NCBI RefSeq assembly: GCF_000143415.4
Contig: NW_003314316.1
Span: 124,001 to 188,000 of the forward strand
DNA length: 64,000 nt
Origin: Selaginella moellendorffii
Lineage: Eukaryota; Streptophyta; Lycopodiopsida; Selaginellales; Selaginellaceae
Direction of reading: 5' to 3'
A program made the position numbers and the translations under genes. The notes under the pieces were generated by a model. The model made no database searches. It was not told the DNA's origin and was given only the letters and a program-made list of their open reading frames with translations. This document shows positions 34,021 through 45,967 of this stretch, piece after piece; positions within the stretch are counted from its first letter, which is position 1; every line of letters begins with the position of its first letter.

Positions 34021-36600
34021 AAACTACTGGATGGAGCTGGATCAATGCTTGCTCAGCTTTGGCTGATCTACTGCTGCTAGCTAGAGTTGGATGGCTCTCA
34101 ACTCACACTATTCTGGCTAGTCTGCCACTTGAAGTCCTACTCTTGGATTGCTCCTAGATCACTACTTTCTTGGGTTGTGCTGATAGCTAGAGTTGGATCA
34201 CTATTTTTCTTGTTGGCTGCTCAGTCTTGTTTGCTACAATGGCAATTAGTCACTCTAGATTAGAACAAGCTAGCTTAGAGAAAAACTAGAACTCTTACCA
34301 AGTGGGACGAAAAATAATTGCTCACTCTAGTAAGAAATCTGTAAAAGGAATATTAGATCATAAAAGACGATCCAGCTTAACTCCTGATTGAAACACTAAA
34401 GCTCTTGAAAAAAATCTTGATAAATTCACCAAGGCTGACCTAAAAAAAGAAGCACACAAACACAGAGCTACAATGGGAAGTTTTTCAGCAAGCAAGCACA
34501 AAGAAATCAAGGCATAAAGAGATACTTATCTTCATGAACAGCTCTCAACTTAACATTGCCGAGAGATCCATGATTGCCATGGACTAGAAATGTGACTTTT
34601 CTTCAAGGATGAAGCATCTGTGACCATTTCTATGACCATTTGTTGCTTATTTTTATCCATTAGGGCCTTATATTTCTAGCACAAAAGAAAAAGAACACTT
34701 TTGTATAAGAGATTTAGATCCAAAAAACTTGGAATAAAAACTTGTTCTAATGCTCTGAGCTCACTAAGCCTTGTGAACATGTTGCCATAGAGCATGGCTT
34801 CCCTCTTGTTATATACTACTTGCTTCTGCTTTGTACTCCATTCTCAAGTCCCTGTAAGATAAATGTGAGAGCCTCAGCTTGATAGCAATTTCTGTCTTTT
34901 TTTTCTTGAGTAGTGGAGTGCAGGTTCACTACACAGATATGTGAGGATGGATGTTGAACATAAAGGCTCTCTATTGCAGAACTCAAACTTACATGTTGAG
35001 ATTGATATAAAAAGGCATTAGAGATTGATCCACAAAACTAATAAGATCATTTTATCCCTGGATCTTCCGCCACTACTTCCATTGCCTTGCTACACAGGAA
35101 GCAAACTCAAAGATCTCAGCTAAGAAAATGAAATTCTCTCATAAAAACCTACTATATATCTTGTATAAAAACATTGTCGAGACTGCTAAATGACATGAGC
35201 CACAAGAATATTCTAAGAATATATATGCCCTTGGCTAGTCTAGGGTTCACCCTGTTAGCATATTCTTTTGGGATGGTAGAGGAGCATGATTTTGATCCTA
35301 ATGAGTATGGCATTAGTATTAGTGATGATAGCTATGAGGAGAATTTGATAATGTCATTGTAAGGTAAGAACACCAAATTACTAAGGATCAAAACAACAAA
35401 GAGGTGAAGGATTTTATCAATCTCATTAAGCATTTCATGCTTTATATGGACCCTCAAAGTTTGAATCAATCTTGTGTCCGTGATTACCATTGATACATTA
35501 AGCATGTCAAGGATTATAGTATCGTAGAATGGAAATTGTCACTAAATGTTTGTGAATGCTAGGAGCTTAATTGTTAATTAGAGTTGTGGGAATGTTGTTG
35601 GTCTCATAACCCTTGTAAAGATAAAATAAAGATTGATATTTTTATGATGAAGCTTTTAAGTCATGTTTTTTTGTGGTGGAAGAACTACATCAAAGTTAAT
35701 TTGAAACTGATTTTTTGGAGTGATTTGATAAAGGTTTTTTATATTTTATTTGTCAAAAGTTACAAAAGATTGATCTCGTACGCCAATTGTTAGAGATCAA
35801 GTAGGGAATTTTATCTTTAGATATGTATGCCCATAAGTTCTATGGTTTTTGGCTTGGTCTCACGAGCACCTATAACGAGCTGCTAAAGGTGCAATATTCT
35901 ATCAAAGGTTTGAGTTCAATGGATATGCAATAGAAAGTCAAAAAGGATTTTATAGCAACCTTAACTAATGCTTTTAATAAGGCTTATATCTTTTCACCAA
36001 AACCACTGGTCAACTTGGTCAACTATAGTCAATAGGATGGTCAATAGAAAAGTCAATGTAATGACCAGCTAACTAATGCTTCATATTCAGGGAAGAAATG
36101 GCTATTGCTATATCGGGGCTTAAAGAATGAAAATGGTAATGAAGCTAAGAAATTTTGGTCAAAGTAACAAAAGAAGGATAAGATAGATGGCATGTTTTTG
36201 TTGCAAGAAGCCTAGACATCATGGTCCTCTTATAAAAAGGTTAAGAAATGCTAAATTAAATGCAATGGAATCTATTATGAATACAATTTAGGTGTCTACT
36301 ATAGTGGCTCTTTCACATTTAGTGGCAAAAGTTCAAGAACCTAAGTTTTTAGTTCATATCAACTCTATAGAGCTTAATAGTTCTACAATCAACTAGTGAA
36401 GGCCAAGGCATTCTTTTTTATCCATGTGTTACTATAGATAATATTTAGAGCTCTAAAGTAGTGAATAAATCTTGTTTGTCTATAGAAAAAAGTTTGGTGA
36501 TTTATGAAGTGGTTATGGCAAATGGAGTACAAACCATTCTTGAGCTTATGAGTTGAAGAGTTGAGCTCGTAAGTTGAGTTCAAGTTTCAATTATAATTTA
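34021..36600. other. AT-rich region with weak Gypsy gag traces
   Basis: 34021-35160 shows no gene. 35174-35362 is a 62-codon chance-sized frame. 35280-36420 on the plus strand has scattered gag-like features: a Trp-Trp pair (LWWKNYIKVNLKLIFWSDL near 35680) and a zinc-knuckle-like CFCCKKPRHHGPL at 36189-36227. All are broken by stops. Assignment to Gypsy gag is tentative. Confidence 0.4.
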
Positions 36601-39600
36601 ATACAAACATTATAAATATTAAAATATTAAGGTTATGGTGAATTTAACAATTTCACAACTCTCTATATATTATATAAATGAAAATGGTCCAAATGACACT
36701 TTTTATTCTAACAATTTAATATTTATTATATGCTATAACAGGGATGTTTGTTAGAACATAAATTAAGATGTTTCTAGAAAAAGTATCCTTGTCACTTTCT
36801 TAAATCTGTACTTTGCTAGCTAGTAAATATCAGGTTTGTCAGTTTAAAATGCTAAAATTATTAAATTTGAATAAAATTCAATATAAAGCCATATAACTGT
36901 TTGAAAGCAAAAAAAAAAAAAAAAAAAAAAAACCGTTGATGTAAGTTTGTTGCATATAAAAGGAGAGATTTAAGTCTTTTCTAGAATATATTCTTAAGAG
37001 GTTTGTTATAGCACACTATTTAGAATTTAAAAATCTTCACTCTCACTCTCATTTGAAAAAAGGGAAATACACATAAATGTCTATAGGTTCTAATGTTTGT
37101 AATTTAAACTCTTACAATTTTTTTCCCAGAGTTTAAGGGCTAGGAGTTGTAATAGCTATCCCATTACACAACATAACTAAACCATACAAGAAAAAGAAAG
37201 AGAGGATAGTGATCATAAGTTGAAGATAAATGCAATGGTATAAGGTATAATAAATTGGCTGAAAAAAATGCCCTCCTACTTATTTTTGAAAATTTTAAGA
37301 AATGCTCTATGTATTTTTTGGCTTCCAATGGAAATAATGGTGATGATTAGTACAATAGTATATATGCTTTTAAAACACATTGCAACATCTTGCACTCAAA
37401 AGATTATTATAAAATATTTTTTGAGATGGTAAAGATAAAAATGGAGATACATAAGTACTATGGGTAATATTTCAAAAAGAACACTCACAAGTATCTAAAA
37501 TGAAAAGTGAAATGAAAAAATATTTATTTATTAATTATATAAATTATAATAAGTTTATATTATTAATAGAGAATAAAGATCAATAGTCTTGACAAATCTA
37601 GTTAACTCCAAAAGTCTTCTATAATTCAGCAATAGTAAGGTTTGCATAATATATATGAATATCCATCTTAGGATCTTGGTGTAAGGTGTTGATAAAGATG
37701 TAATATATATGCTTGTAAGGAGTATATTCCTTGCGCTTTATAAAGCTTGGACATGTGCAAGAAGGAAAGTCTTAAATAGCAATTATATACTCTCCATCTT
37801 CTATTTTGACTATGTACTCCTTTGCAAATTAATGATGTATTTTGTAGAGAAAGTCTCACACTCAAGCATTTTTTGCTTAGTTTATTTTACTCTACTTCTT
37901 TTGGAGATAGTACTAATAGATTTAACTACCATACCGTTTCTTGTTAGCTTTTTCTGCATCTTTATGGTTCTATCACTCATGTCTTCAACTCTCCTCTCAA
38001 GATTGAAACTAAATTTCTCAAGGTTTTCAATCTCATTTGAGGTGAGTGCAACCTCATTAGCAACTAGTTATTTTATAGATATTACATCAGGTTTAGTCAC
38101 TATAGTGTCTTGAAGCCACTTCGTATGGTTGGCATCAATGTTGCAATAATATAACTAGCACTATTTCAAAAATTTTACTTGCTTTTATTTCTCATAGAAA
38201 TATGGGGTTGAAACAGAAGCAAACTTGTCACCATACATTCAGGCTCAATACTAACCCCTCGAAAACATTCTTATACACATTATGTTGGATTTTGCTAGCA
38301 CTTGGATAGATTGTCCATTGCCTTGGCTCCAAGCTATAGTAAAAGATTTCAAGTTGTTGTAATGCATTCTCTTCATCAGCCACTTAAGGTGGGTCTATTC
38401 GAGGGCAATGCCTTAGAGTGGAATGGTACTCAATATCAAACTTATGAGTGCTTTTTGCTCCAAAGTCATTGCTACCATCTTCATAGTAAAGAAGAAGTGA
38501 CACTTTGAGTGGACAATCTTCATACCACCAATAGAAGCCCGAGGAGTGTATGTGTTGTGGACCACTTCCTCAATTACAATTGCCATTATTTGGGTGGGTG
38601 GAATCAATTTTCTCTTCATCCTATTATGTAACATCTTAATAGAAGGCCATGTTTCCATGTATCTTTCATCGTTAAATGCCAACATTTTTTAAAATTGCTC
38701 TATAGTGCATATGAAATCTAATAAACATGCTTTGTATAAACTCATCTTCCCTTTCCTTGCCTCAAAGGAACATTAGCTCTAGTGCTTACTATTAGAGAGA
38801 TTCATAGGTGGGGTGTATGCAAGGTCCTCAAATGGTTGATTCTAATGGAAAAGACAATATTAAGAGGCAATAAAATGAAAAGAAAAAATAAAAACCACTT
38901 TGAAAAGAGTGATGTCCTCATTAGAACATCTTAACTTCCACCACCCTAATCATGACTCAAGTTGAGTTAAGGAACATATGTCTGCATAGCCTTCTTTACA
39001 CCATCACATCTAGATTTTGTTTGCCTTTGCCTCATGCTCTTCTTTATAGGATGCAATTTGTTATTGTTTGCACAACTCTATAAACACTGATTGAAACTTT
39101 AGTTTGATAAAATGGTAGTGCTAGTTTAAGCTTTGTGCCCAATAAAACTCACAAGTCCTCTCACAACTTTATAATGGTTGACTATTCCTAAAATTTGCTT
39201 GGACACCATTCTAGTTTTCACTAGCCCCATTTGCTATGAAACCATGAAAGTTTACAAGCTTACCAATCTACTTTATTACAATATCAGAAAAGGACTTCTA
39301 AAATATTTCCTAGGCTGTCTAGTCTTGTACTTTAAACTTTACTATCGCAATTATCAAGTTACAATATAGCTTGTAAAAACATAAATATTACAACCATTTC
39401 ATTATTATGAGAATAAAAGTCACCTTGATTCATACATATGAGTTTCTATGGTTGTCTAACTTGATACACACTCCATATGGTCAAAATGTATCTATGCATT
39501 TGAAAGGTCACTAAACCTAGACATGTCTATTTGGGAGACATGTCAACCTCAGCCCCCCAGATTGTCAAAGTGCTTGAGGTGACTGGCCAGAGTTCAACCT

Positions 39601-40369
39601 TGGGCACTTTTGCAACCTAGGGGACCAAGGTTATTTGAATAATCTTAGCCCCTCAGACCACTAAAGTGCCTGATGTTGAGCTAAGGTGAGCTTGATCTTT
39701 TTTCTTTTTTTCTTTGATTGTTTGAATTTTTTATTATCTTTGTTTTATTTGACCAACAAATTTTTTTTTCTTGTAGAAAAGGGAAATATTACCACTTAAA
39801 AAGGTTTTTAAAGTAAAAAAAAAGTGAGAAGTTGAATTTAGCACTAATGAAGATATTACAATTGACATATTCATTAGCATGTCAATAAAGACACAATTGC
39901 TTAAAAATCCATTACTTTCACCACTATCACCACCGCCATTGCCACCTCCATCACCACTATTGCCATTACCACCACAACTACCACCATTATCACAACTATT
40001 GCCACCATTGCCTCAGCCCCTATTGCCACCACCATCACCACCCCCACCACCATCCCCACTACCACTTGCACCTTTACTCCTTATTGGCCCACCACCAACA
40101 CAAATCCTCAATCTAATGATGTTTATGATAAGGAACTTGAAGAATAGCCTAGAGCTAAAAGAGTTGTAAACCTTCCTGACAAAATGGTAGACAAATGCTT
40201 AGACTAGGGAAAAAATAGTTCATCAAACATTTGTGGTGCTTAAGTGGTTAGGCCTTATGACTTGATTAGAGAAATCCTCTTTTGTTGTTTGCAGTAGACG
40301 AACTTTGCGTGCACAACATCCAAATATATTAACCTAGAAATATAAAGTTTGTTCAAACATAATGGCCTC
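36601..40369. other. AT-rich region, no recognisable gene
   Basis: It contains a run of 24 A at 36909-36932. There is a CCA/CCN low-complexity tract at about 39916-40100 that yields a proline/leucine-rich 96-codon frame (39879-40169). 37709-38113 is open for 134 codons but is Leu/Phe/Ser-rich with no motif and is best taken as chance. No RNA genes or complete repeats were recognised. Confidence 0.5.
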
Positions 40370-40374
40370 ATGAT

Positions 40375-40761
40375 TGTTAGGAATCCCCCAATTCTTGCCA
40401 CATTCCTGACTCTCGCTGGATTCTTGACCTGCAGACCACATTCTTGACTCTCGAGACATTTTCCTATTCCTGACTCTCGAGACACTTCCTTATTCCTGAC
40501 TCTCTGATTTCCCATATGATTCCTGAGTCTCAAGCCACATTCCTGATGATAATGTGGTGCCTCCTCGACCTCAGCTATATTTAGGCTGTCCTCGATCCAA
40601 GAGTGGTGGAGCTTCATCAACCTATAGTATATATAGGTTAACCTTGTTCCATTTCTCCACAATCTGAATCAACGATAGTCTAAGGTTTTTTCTTCGTTTC
40701 CACTAGCTTTTCTCTTTGTCTTTTGCATTTTCTAGTCTTGATCTTGTTGGGGGTCTTGACA
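40375..40761 (+). repeat. left LTR of the chromovirus (387 bp)
   Basis: It matches 45576-45962 without net length change. It contains a short series of CATTCCTGACTCTCGAGAC-type units (about 40400-40530) repeated four to six times. A TATA-like TATAGTATATATAGG lies at 40624-40638, shortly upstream of the likely transcript start. Confidence 0.9.
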
Positions 40762-40853
40762 GTTTGATTCAAATTGTGTTTTTTACTTTAACTCGTTTTG
40801 ATTGTTTGACTGCCTTTGCCTTTTTTCCCCCTTTTTTCTTTCTTCTTTGCCGA

Positions 40854-43800
40854 TGGAGTCTCCAAGCCATCCTGATTTCTTTGCCGAAGTCTTTGCAAAA
40901 ATCCAGTCTAAGAATACCGAGCTGAAGGTGACCCTTTTTTGCATGCAGCAAGAGCTTGCTTCACTTTTGGCTCAAGGATCCAGCAAAGTTCCTGAACCGA
41001 AGGTGAGTTTCCTGGCGAAATTTTTAGGCAAGTGTTCGAAGCTTTGTGGATTCTTGAACTAGATGGAGCTGATCTTCGCACTTCAACATCAGCGGTACCC
41101 CACTCCCGAGTCTCAAATCAGCGCGATTGGGACATTGCTCGAAGGTGTAGCTTTGTCATGGTTTTCTCCTCTCCTAGAGAAGAGCATGAAAGGGGTCGTG
41201 GTTCCGGAGCTGATGGATCTTCAATTGTTCAAAGAGAAGCTCGAAGCATGTTTTGGTGAGATAGATTGGGTTCAGGCTGCCACCAAAAAGATGAGATGTC
41301 TCTCTCAGGGGTCTTGTCCTGCCTCGATCTATGCTGTGGAGTTCCAACTCCTTGCTTTGGACACTCAGTGGGATGAGCGGGTCCTAATTGATCAATTTCG
41401 TTTCAGCCTCAATAACGGTGTCAAGGATTTGTTGCTCACCATGGAGGATCTCACGGACCTGTCGGATGCCATCAACAAAGCTGTTCGATGCGACAATCGT
41501 CTCTTTGAATGTCGTCAAGAAAGTCGCTGTGCCACCGTTTTCCCGTCCTAGACTCAAGAATCCCAGCTTGAGTCTTCAGAGCATACTCCTAAACCTACTG
41601 CTCTGGTCCCGATGGATATTTCTGGTACTCCCCGACTCATCAGAGGGAAGTTGAGTCCTACTGAGAAGCAACGTCAAATATCTCATAATCTTTGCCTCTA
41701 CTGTGTTGATCCTAACCACAAAGCAGCTGTGTGTCCCAAGAAGCCTCCCCGATTGCTTGAGTTCACCCTGCCTCAAAATCCACCTCTATTGTAGTCAGGA
41801 AACAACCCTATCCAAATAGAGTAGGAGCTGTCTATTTAGACTCCCCGAATAAAAATCACTTTTCTTCTTTACCAAGCTCCTCACCACCTTTCATCAAAGC
41901 CACCACCAATTCCCGCAACTTCCGATCTCCTTTCTTTCACCGGACAATCCAGACTCAAGGCTCTAGCGCTATTGGACTCGGGTGCAACTTCCTGCTTCAT
42001 GGACACGGACTTTGCTGCCCAACATCACGTTCCTCTTTCTCCTACCATACAGGATCTAAGGGTTGAAGGCATTGGCAGGCATTTTGTGTCTCCATCTTCT
42101 AGGTTTAGGGAAACATTGCCCGTTCAAGTACACATTGGGTCCACCATCACTGATATCACCTTCAACATCATCAACAACAAATCCTCTTCTGTGGTGCTTG
42201 GCCTTCCTTGGTTCCAACTATATCAGCCTCAGATCTATTAGAAGGAATTATAGCTCGTCTCTCCCACATCACCATCTCCCATGGCTTCCCTTGCTGTTCA
42301 TCCAGTCCGAATCAGGAAAAGTTCCCTAAACTCAAATCGGGGTTCTATTCCTGACTCTATGAAGTTTTCACCTTTTTCTTTTTCCTCTCTTCTATTTTAC
42401 ACTGGACAGTATCTTTGTCTCATCATTCCATTTAGTTGTACACCTCCTCCTATCTCCACAATCACTATGAAAGAACTCCTTCACGAAGAACTTATTTTCT
42501 TTTTTGCTTTGCATGTTTCTCCTGTCAGTCCTTCTGAGAAGTATCATGATTTTGGGGATGTGTTTGACAAGAAAAAAGCTAGTGTACTGCCTGTTCATTG
42601 GCCTTATAACTGTCCCATTGATTTACAGGAAGGAGCATCGCCTCTATGGGGGCCTATCTACGGGTTATCCCCATCCAAGTTTAAGGCCCTCAAAGAGTAT
42701 GTGGATGAGAACTTTGCCTCAGGGTACATTTAGCATTTGCAGTCCCCGGCTAGAGCACCTGTCTTCTTTGTCAAGAAGAAGGATGGGAGTTTGCAGTTAG
42801 TCATCGACTACCGAGGTTTGAACAAGGTGACTGTTCGGAACTGTTATCCGCTGCCTCTGATCTCGGACCTGTTGGAACGCCTCGGCAGTGCCCGCTTCTT
42901 CACCAAGATCAACCTCCGTGGAGCATACAACCTAATCTAGATTCGGCCTGGTGATGAATGGAAGACTGCATTCCGAACCCACTATGGCCACTTCGAGTAC
43001 ACTATCATGCCATTTGGCTTGACAAATGCTCTAGTAGTTTTCCAACACATGGCGAACGACATCTTTCGGGAGTTTCTTGATCAGATGGTGATCGTCTACC
43101 TCGATGACATCCTCATCTATTCAAAAACTCAGGAGGAGCATGACGAGCATGTGCGCAAGGTGCTGGCGAAGCTACGGGAACATGGCCTATACGCAAAGCT
43201 TGAGAAATGTTCCTTCGATCAAGAGTCTGTGGAGTTCCTTGGGTACATTGTCACTCCTGAGGGTATCACAATGGAACTTGCCAAAGTCAAGATTATTTTC
43301 GAATGGAAGCCTCCACAATCAATGTCAGATGTTTAGGTTTTCCTTGGCTTTGCCAACTTCTACCGCAAATTCATTGCTCACTACTCTAACATTGTCCTTC
43401 CTCTCATGCATCTCACTCACAAAGATGTTCCCTTCTCTTGGTCTATTGCTGCCCAGCAAGCCTTCGACACACTCAAGGCGGCCTTCAGTTCTGCTCCCAT
43501 CTTGATCCACGCTGATCCCTCACAACTTTTCTTCATCGAGGCTGACGCCTCCGACTTTGCCATTAGTGCTGTGCTGTCTTAACTCGGAGCAGATCACGAA
43601 TTTCATCCGGTCGCCTTCCATTCTTGGAAATTCCAGCTTGCGGAGATTAATTACGAAATCCACGACAAGGAACTCCTTGCCATCATAGATTCCTTTGGAG
43701 AGTGGCATCATTTCTTGGAGGGGGTGGGCCATCAAACAATGGTCTAGACGGATCACAAAAATCTTGAGTACTTTGCCACTTCCCGAGTTTTGAGCTGTCG

Positions 43801-45564
43801 TCAAGCAAGGTGGGCACAATTCTTGAGTTGGTTTGACTTTGTTATCAAGTACAGACCTGGAAAGCTTCAAAGCCTTCCTGATGCTCTTTCAAGGTGCTCC
43901 TATCTCAGTCTCAGGCTTGGTAATTCTACTTTCGATCAACAGAATCAAGTTATCCTCGGTCTTGATTGGCTTCAAGTAATGGCAATTTCCCTGGCCCCTC
44001 AGGACTCCTCCTTGATGGATGCAATCAGAAACAATCTTCAATCCGATGAACTCACCAACGATATTTTCCCCCATCTTCAAGCTAAACACCCAGTGACTCC
44101 CGACTGCTGGCAATTTGACGAGTTCAAGTTCTTACATGGCTTGTTGTACTGTGGGGAGCAACTTTACATTCCTGAAGGTGATGCTCAAAGGTTGGTCTTG
44201 ATGGCGTGCCACAATAGCCCGACTATTAGTCACTTTGGCATTGCAAAAACTTATGAGCTGGTTACACGGGACTTTTGGTGGCCTCACATGGATGACTACA
44301 TCAAAGCTTTTGTTACCTCCTGTGACATTTGCGCCCGGAATAAGGTACCTCGCCACCTTTATTTAGGTTTGCTTTGTTCCCTCCCGATCCCTTCAGGTCC
44401 TTGGGAATCCATCTCCATGGATTTCTTGAGTGATCTTCCGAGTTCTGGAGGTTTCAACAGCATTTTAGTCATGGTGGATCACTTCACAAAGATGGCGCAC
44501 TTCCTGCCATGTATCAAGGAGTTTTCAGACGAGGACATGGCAAAACTGGTATTCAGGGAAATTTTCCGACTTCATAGGATTCCTGCAGATGTGGTTTCGG
44601 ATCGGGGACCTCAGTTCATCTCTCATTTCTAGCAACGGTTTTTGCAGCTGCTTGGAGTGAAGGCCAACCTCTCTTCGGCATATCATCCTCAAACTGATGG
44701 ACAGTCCAAGCGAATGATTTAGACGTTGGAACAATTCCTGAAGTGCTTTATCAACTATCATCAGAATGATTGGTTCGATATCCTTCCCCTTGTTAAGTTC
44801 TCCTATAACAACTCTGTTCACTCCTCTTTTCGAGTTTCCCCCTTCTTTGCGAACTCTGGCCGAAACCCCCGATTTAATCTCTCACTTCCTTCTCCATCTG
44901 AATCCTCTCGTTCAAATCCGCGCTTTAAGGCATTTGTCTCCAACTTCCAGGAAATCCACAACTCCATCTCCTTCCACCTCCATCATGCTCAGGAATCTCA
45001 CAAAACATTTGCCAATGTCCATTGTCAAGATTGTCCCCTTTACAATATCGGGGATAAAGTCTGGCTCCTCAGGCGAAATATCTCCACCACCAGACCATGT
45101 CCCAAACTCAATTTCAAATGCCTCGGTCCTTTCCCTATCACTACCATCATTAATCCTATCATTTATCACCTTGCACTTCCCTTATATCAAATTCACCTTG
45201 TTTTTCACTCTTCTCTCCTTGAGCCTTATATTCCCAATCCTATTCCAAATCGGGTCATTCCTCCACCTCCACCTCCACCAATGCAGCTCAGGATGGGTCT
45301 GAGTACAAGGTTTAGGACATCCTTGATTCCAAGATCTCATGGTCTAAAGTCTACTATCTGGTCAACTAGAAGGGTTATGGACTTGAAGAACACACTTGGG
45401 AACCTTCGGACAACTTGATTCATTCTTCTGACCTTGTTCAGGATTTCCACTGCCGCTATCCTTCTCATCCCAGTCCTCATTCTTTTTCTCCATCTCCCAT
45501 TCCTCACCACCCATCTCATCTTCCTCTTCGTTCTCATTCACGTCCTTATTCCATTCGTTCTTGA
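40854..45564 (+). pseudogene. chromovirus gag-pol with chromodomain, 16 in-frame stops
   Basis: One frame can be followed from ATG 40854 to about 45290. Recognisable parts, in order, are gag, with SWFSPLLEK near 41156; a zinc knuckle CLYCVDPNHKAAVC (41693-41734); the protease ALLDSGATSCFMD near 41963; and RT with [21 protein letters not shown] (usual Asp now Asn) and VYLDDILIYSK near 43094. RNase H has FIEADASDFA near 43529. Integrase has the HHCC finger ending SCDICARNK and DDE sites SMDFLSDLP and VVSDRGPQF. A frameshift near 45290 separates a chromodomain (45301-45564; KISWSKVYYLVN, YGLEEHTWEPSDNL). Stops are at 41060, 41549, 41792, 41822, 41837, 42239, 42251, 42731, 42938, 43334, 43580, 43745, 44630, 44720, 45313 and 45367. 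All but 43580 (TAA) are TAG. It is not functional. Confidence 0.92.
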
Positions 45565-45575
45565 GGAGGGGGTGT

Positions 45576-45962
45576 TGTCAGGAATCCCCCAATTCTTGCC
45601 ACATTCCTGACTCTTGCTGGATTCCTGACCTGCAGACCACATTCCTAACTCTTGAGACACTTTCCTATTTTTGACTCTTGAGACACTTCCCTATTCCTGA
45701 CTCTCTGATTTCCCATACGATTTCTGAGTCTCGAGCCACATTCCTAATGATGATGTGGTGCCTCCTCGACCTCAGCTATATTTAGGCCGTCATCGATCCA
45801 AGAATGGTGGAGCTTTATCAACCTATAGTATATATAGATTAGCCTTGTTCCAATTCTCCACAATCTGCATCAACGCCAGTCTCAAGCTTTTTCTTTGTTT
45901 CCACTAGCTTTTCTCTTTGTCTTTTGCATTTTTCAATCTTGATCTTGTTGGGGGTCTTGACA
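45576..45962 (+). repeat. right LTR of the chromovirus (387 bp)
   Basis: It starts TGTCAGGAATCCCCC. Several differences from the left LTR are C/T transitions in the repeated CCTGACTCT(C/T)GAGAC units, the same type of change seen in the coding region. Confidence 0.9.
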
Positions 45963-45967
45963 ACGAT

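Larger units (their letters stand above)
40375..45962 (+). mobile_element. full-length Ty3/Gypsy chromovirus, inactive
   Basis: LTRs of identical length (387 bp, 40375-40761 and 45576-45962) start TGT(T/C)AGGAATCC and end GTCTTGACA. Flanks are ATGAT (40370-40374) and ACGAT (45963-45967), a target duplication with one change. A purine tract GAGGAGGGGG lies just before the right LTR. The order gag, zinc knuckle, protease, RT, RNase H, integrase, chromodomain is that of chromoviruses, which use the chromodomain to target chromatin. The primer-binding site was not recognisable after the left LTR. The LTRs are about 95% alike by eye, so insertion is fairly old. Confidence 0.92.

Noticed and set aside
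36909-36932. A24 run as the tail of a LINE, SINE or retrogene
   Set aside because: No coding or SINE-like sequence precedes it and no target duplication is evident around it.
37709-38113. 134-codon plus-strand frame, hydrophobic
   Set aside because: Leu/Phe/Ser-rich composition follows from T-rich DNA. No homology-like motif, and no supporting context.
39879-40169. Proline-rich 96-residue protein
   Set aside because: It is encoded by a CCA/CCN microsatellite in AT-rich DNA, with no signal peptide or extensin-type SPPPP repeats. Best seen as low-complexity DNA.
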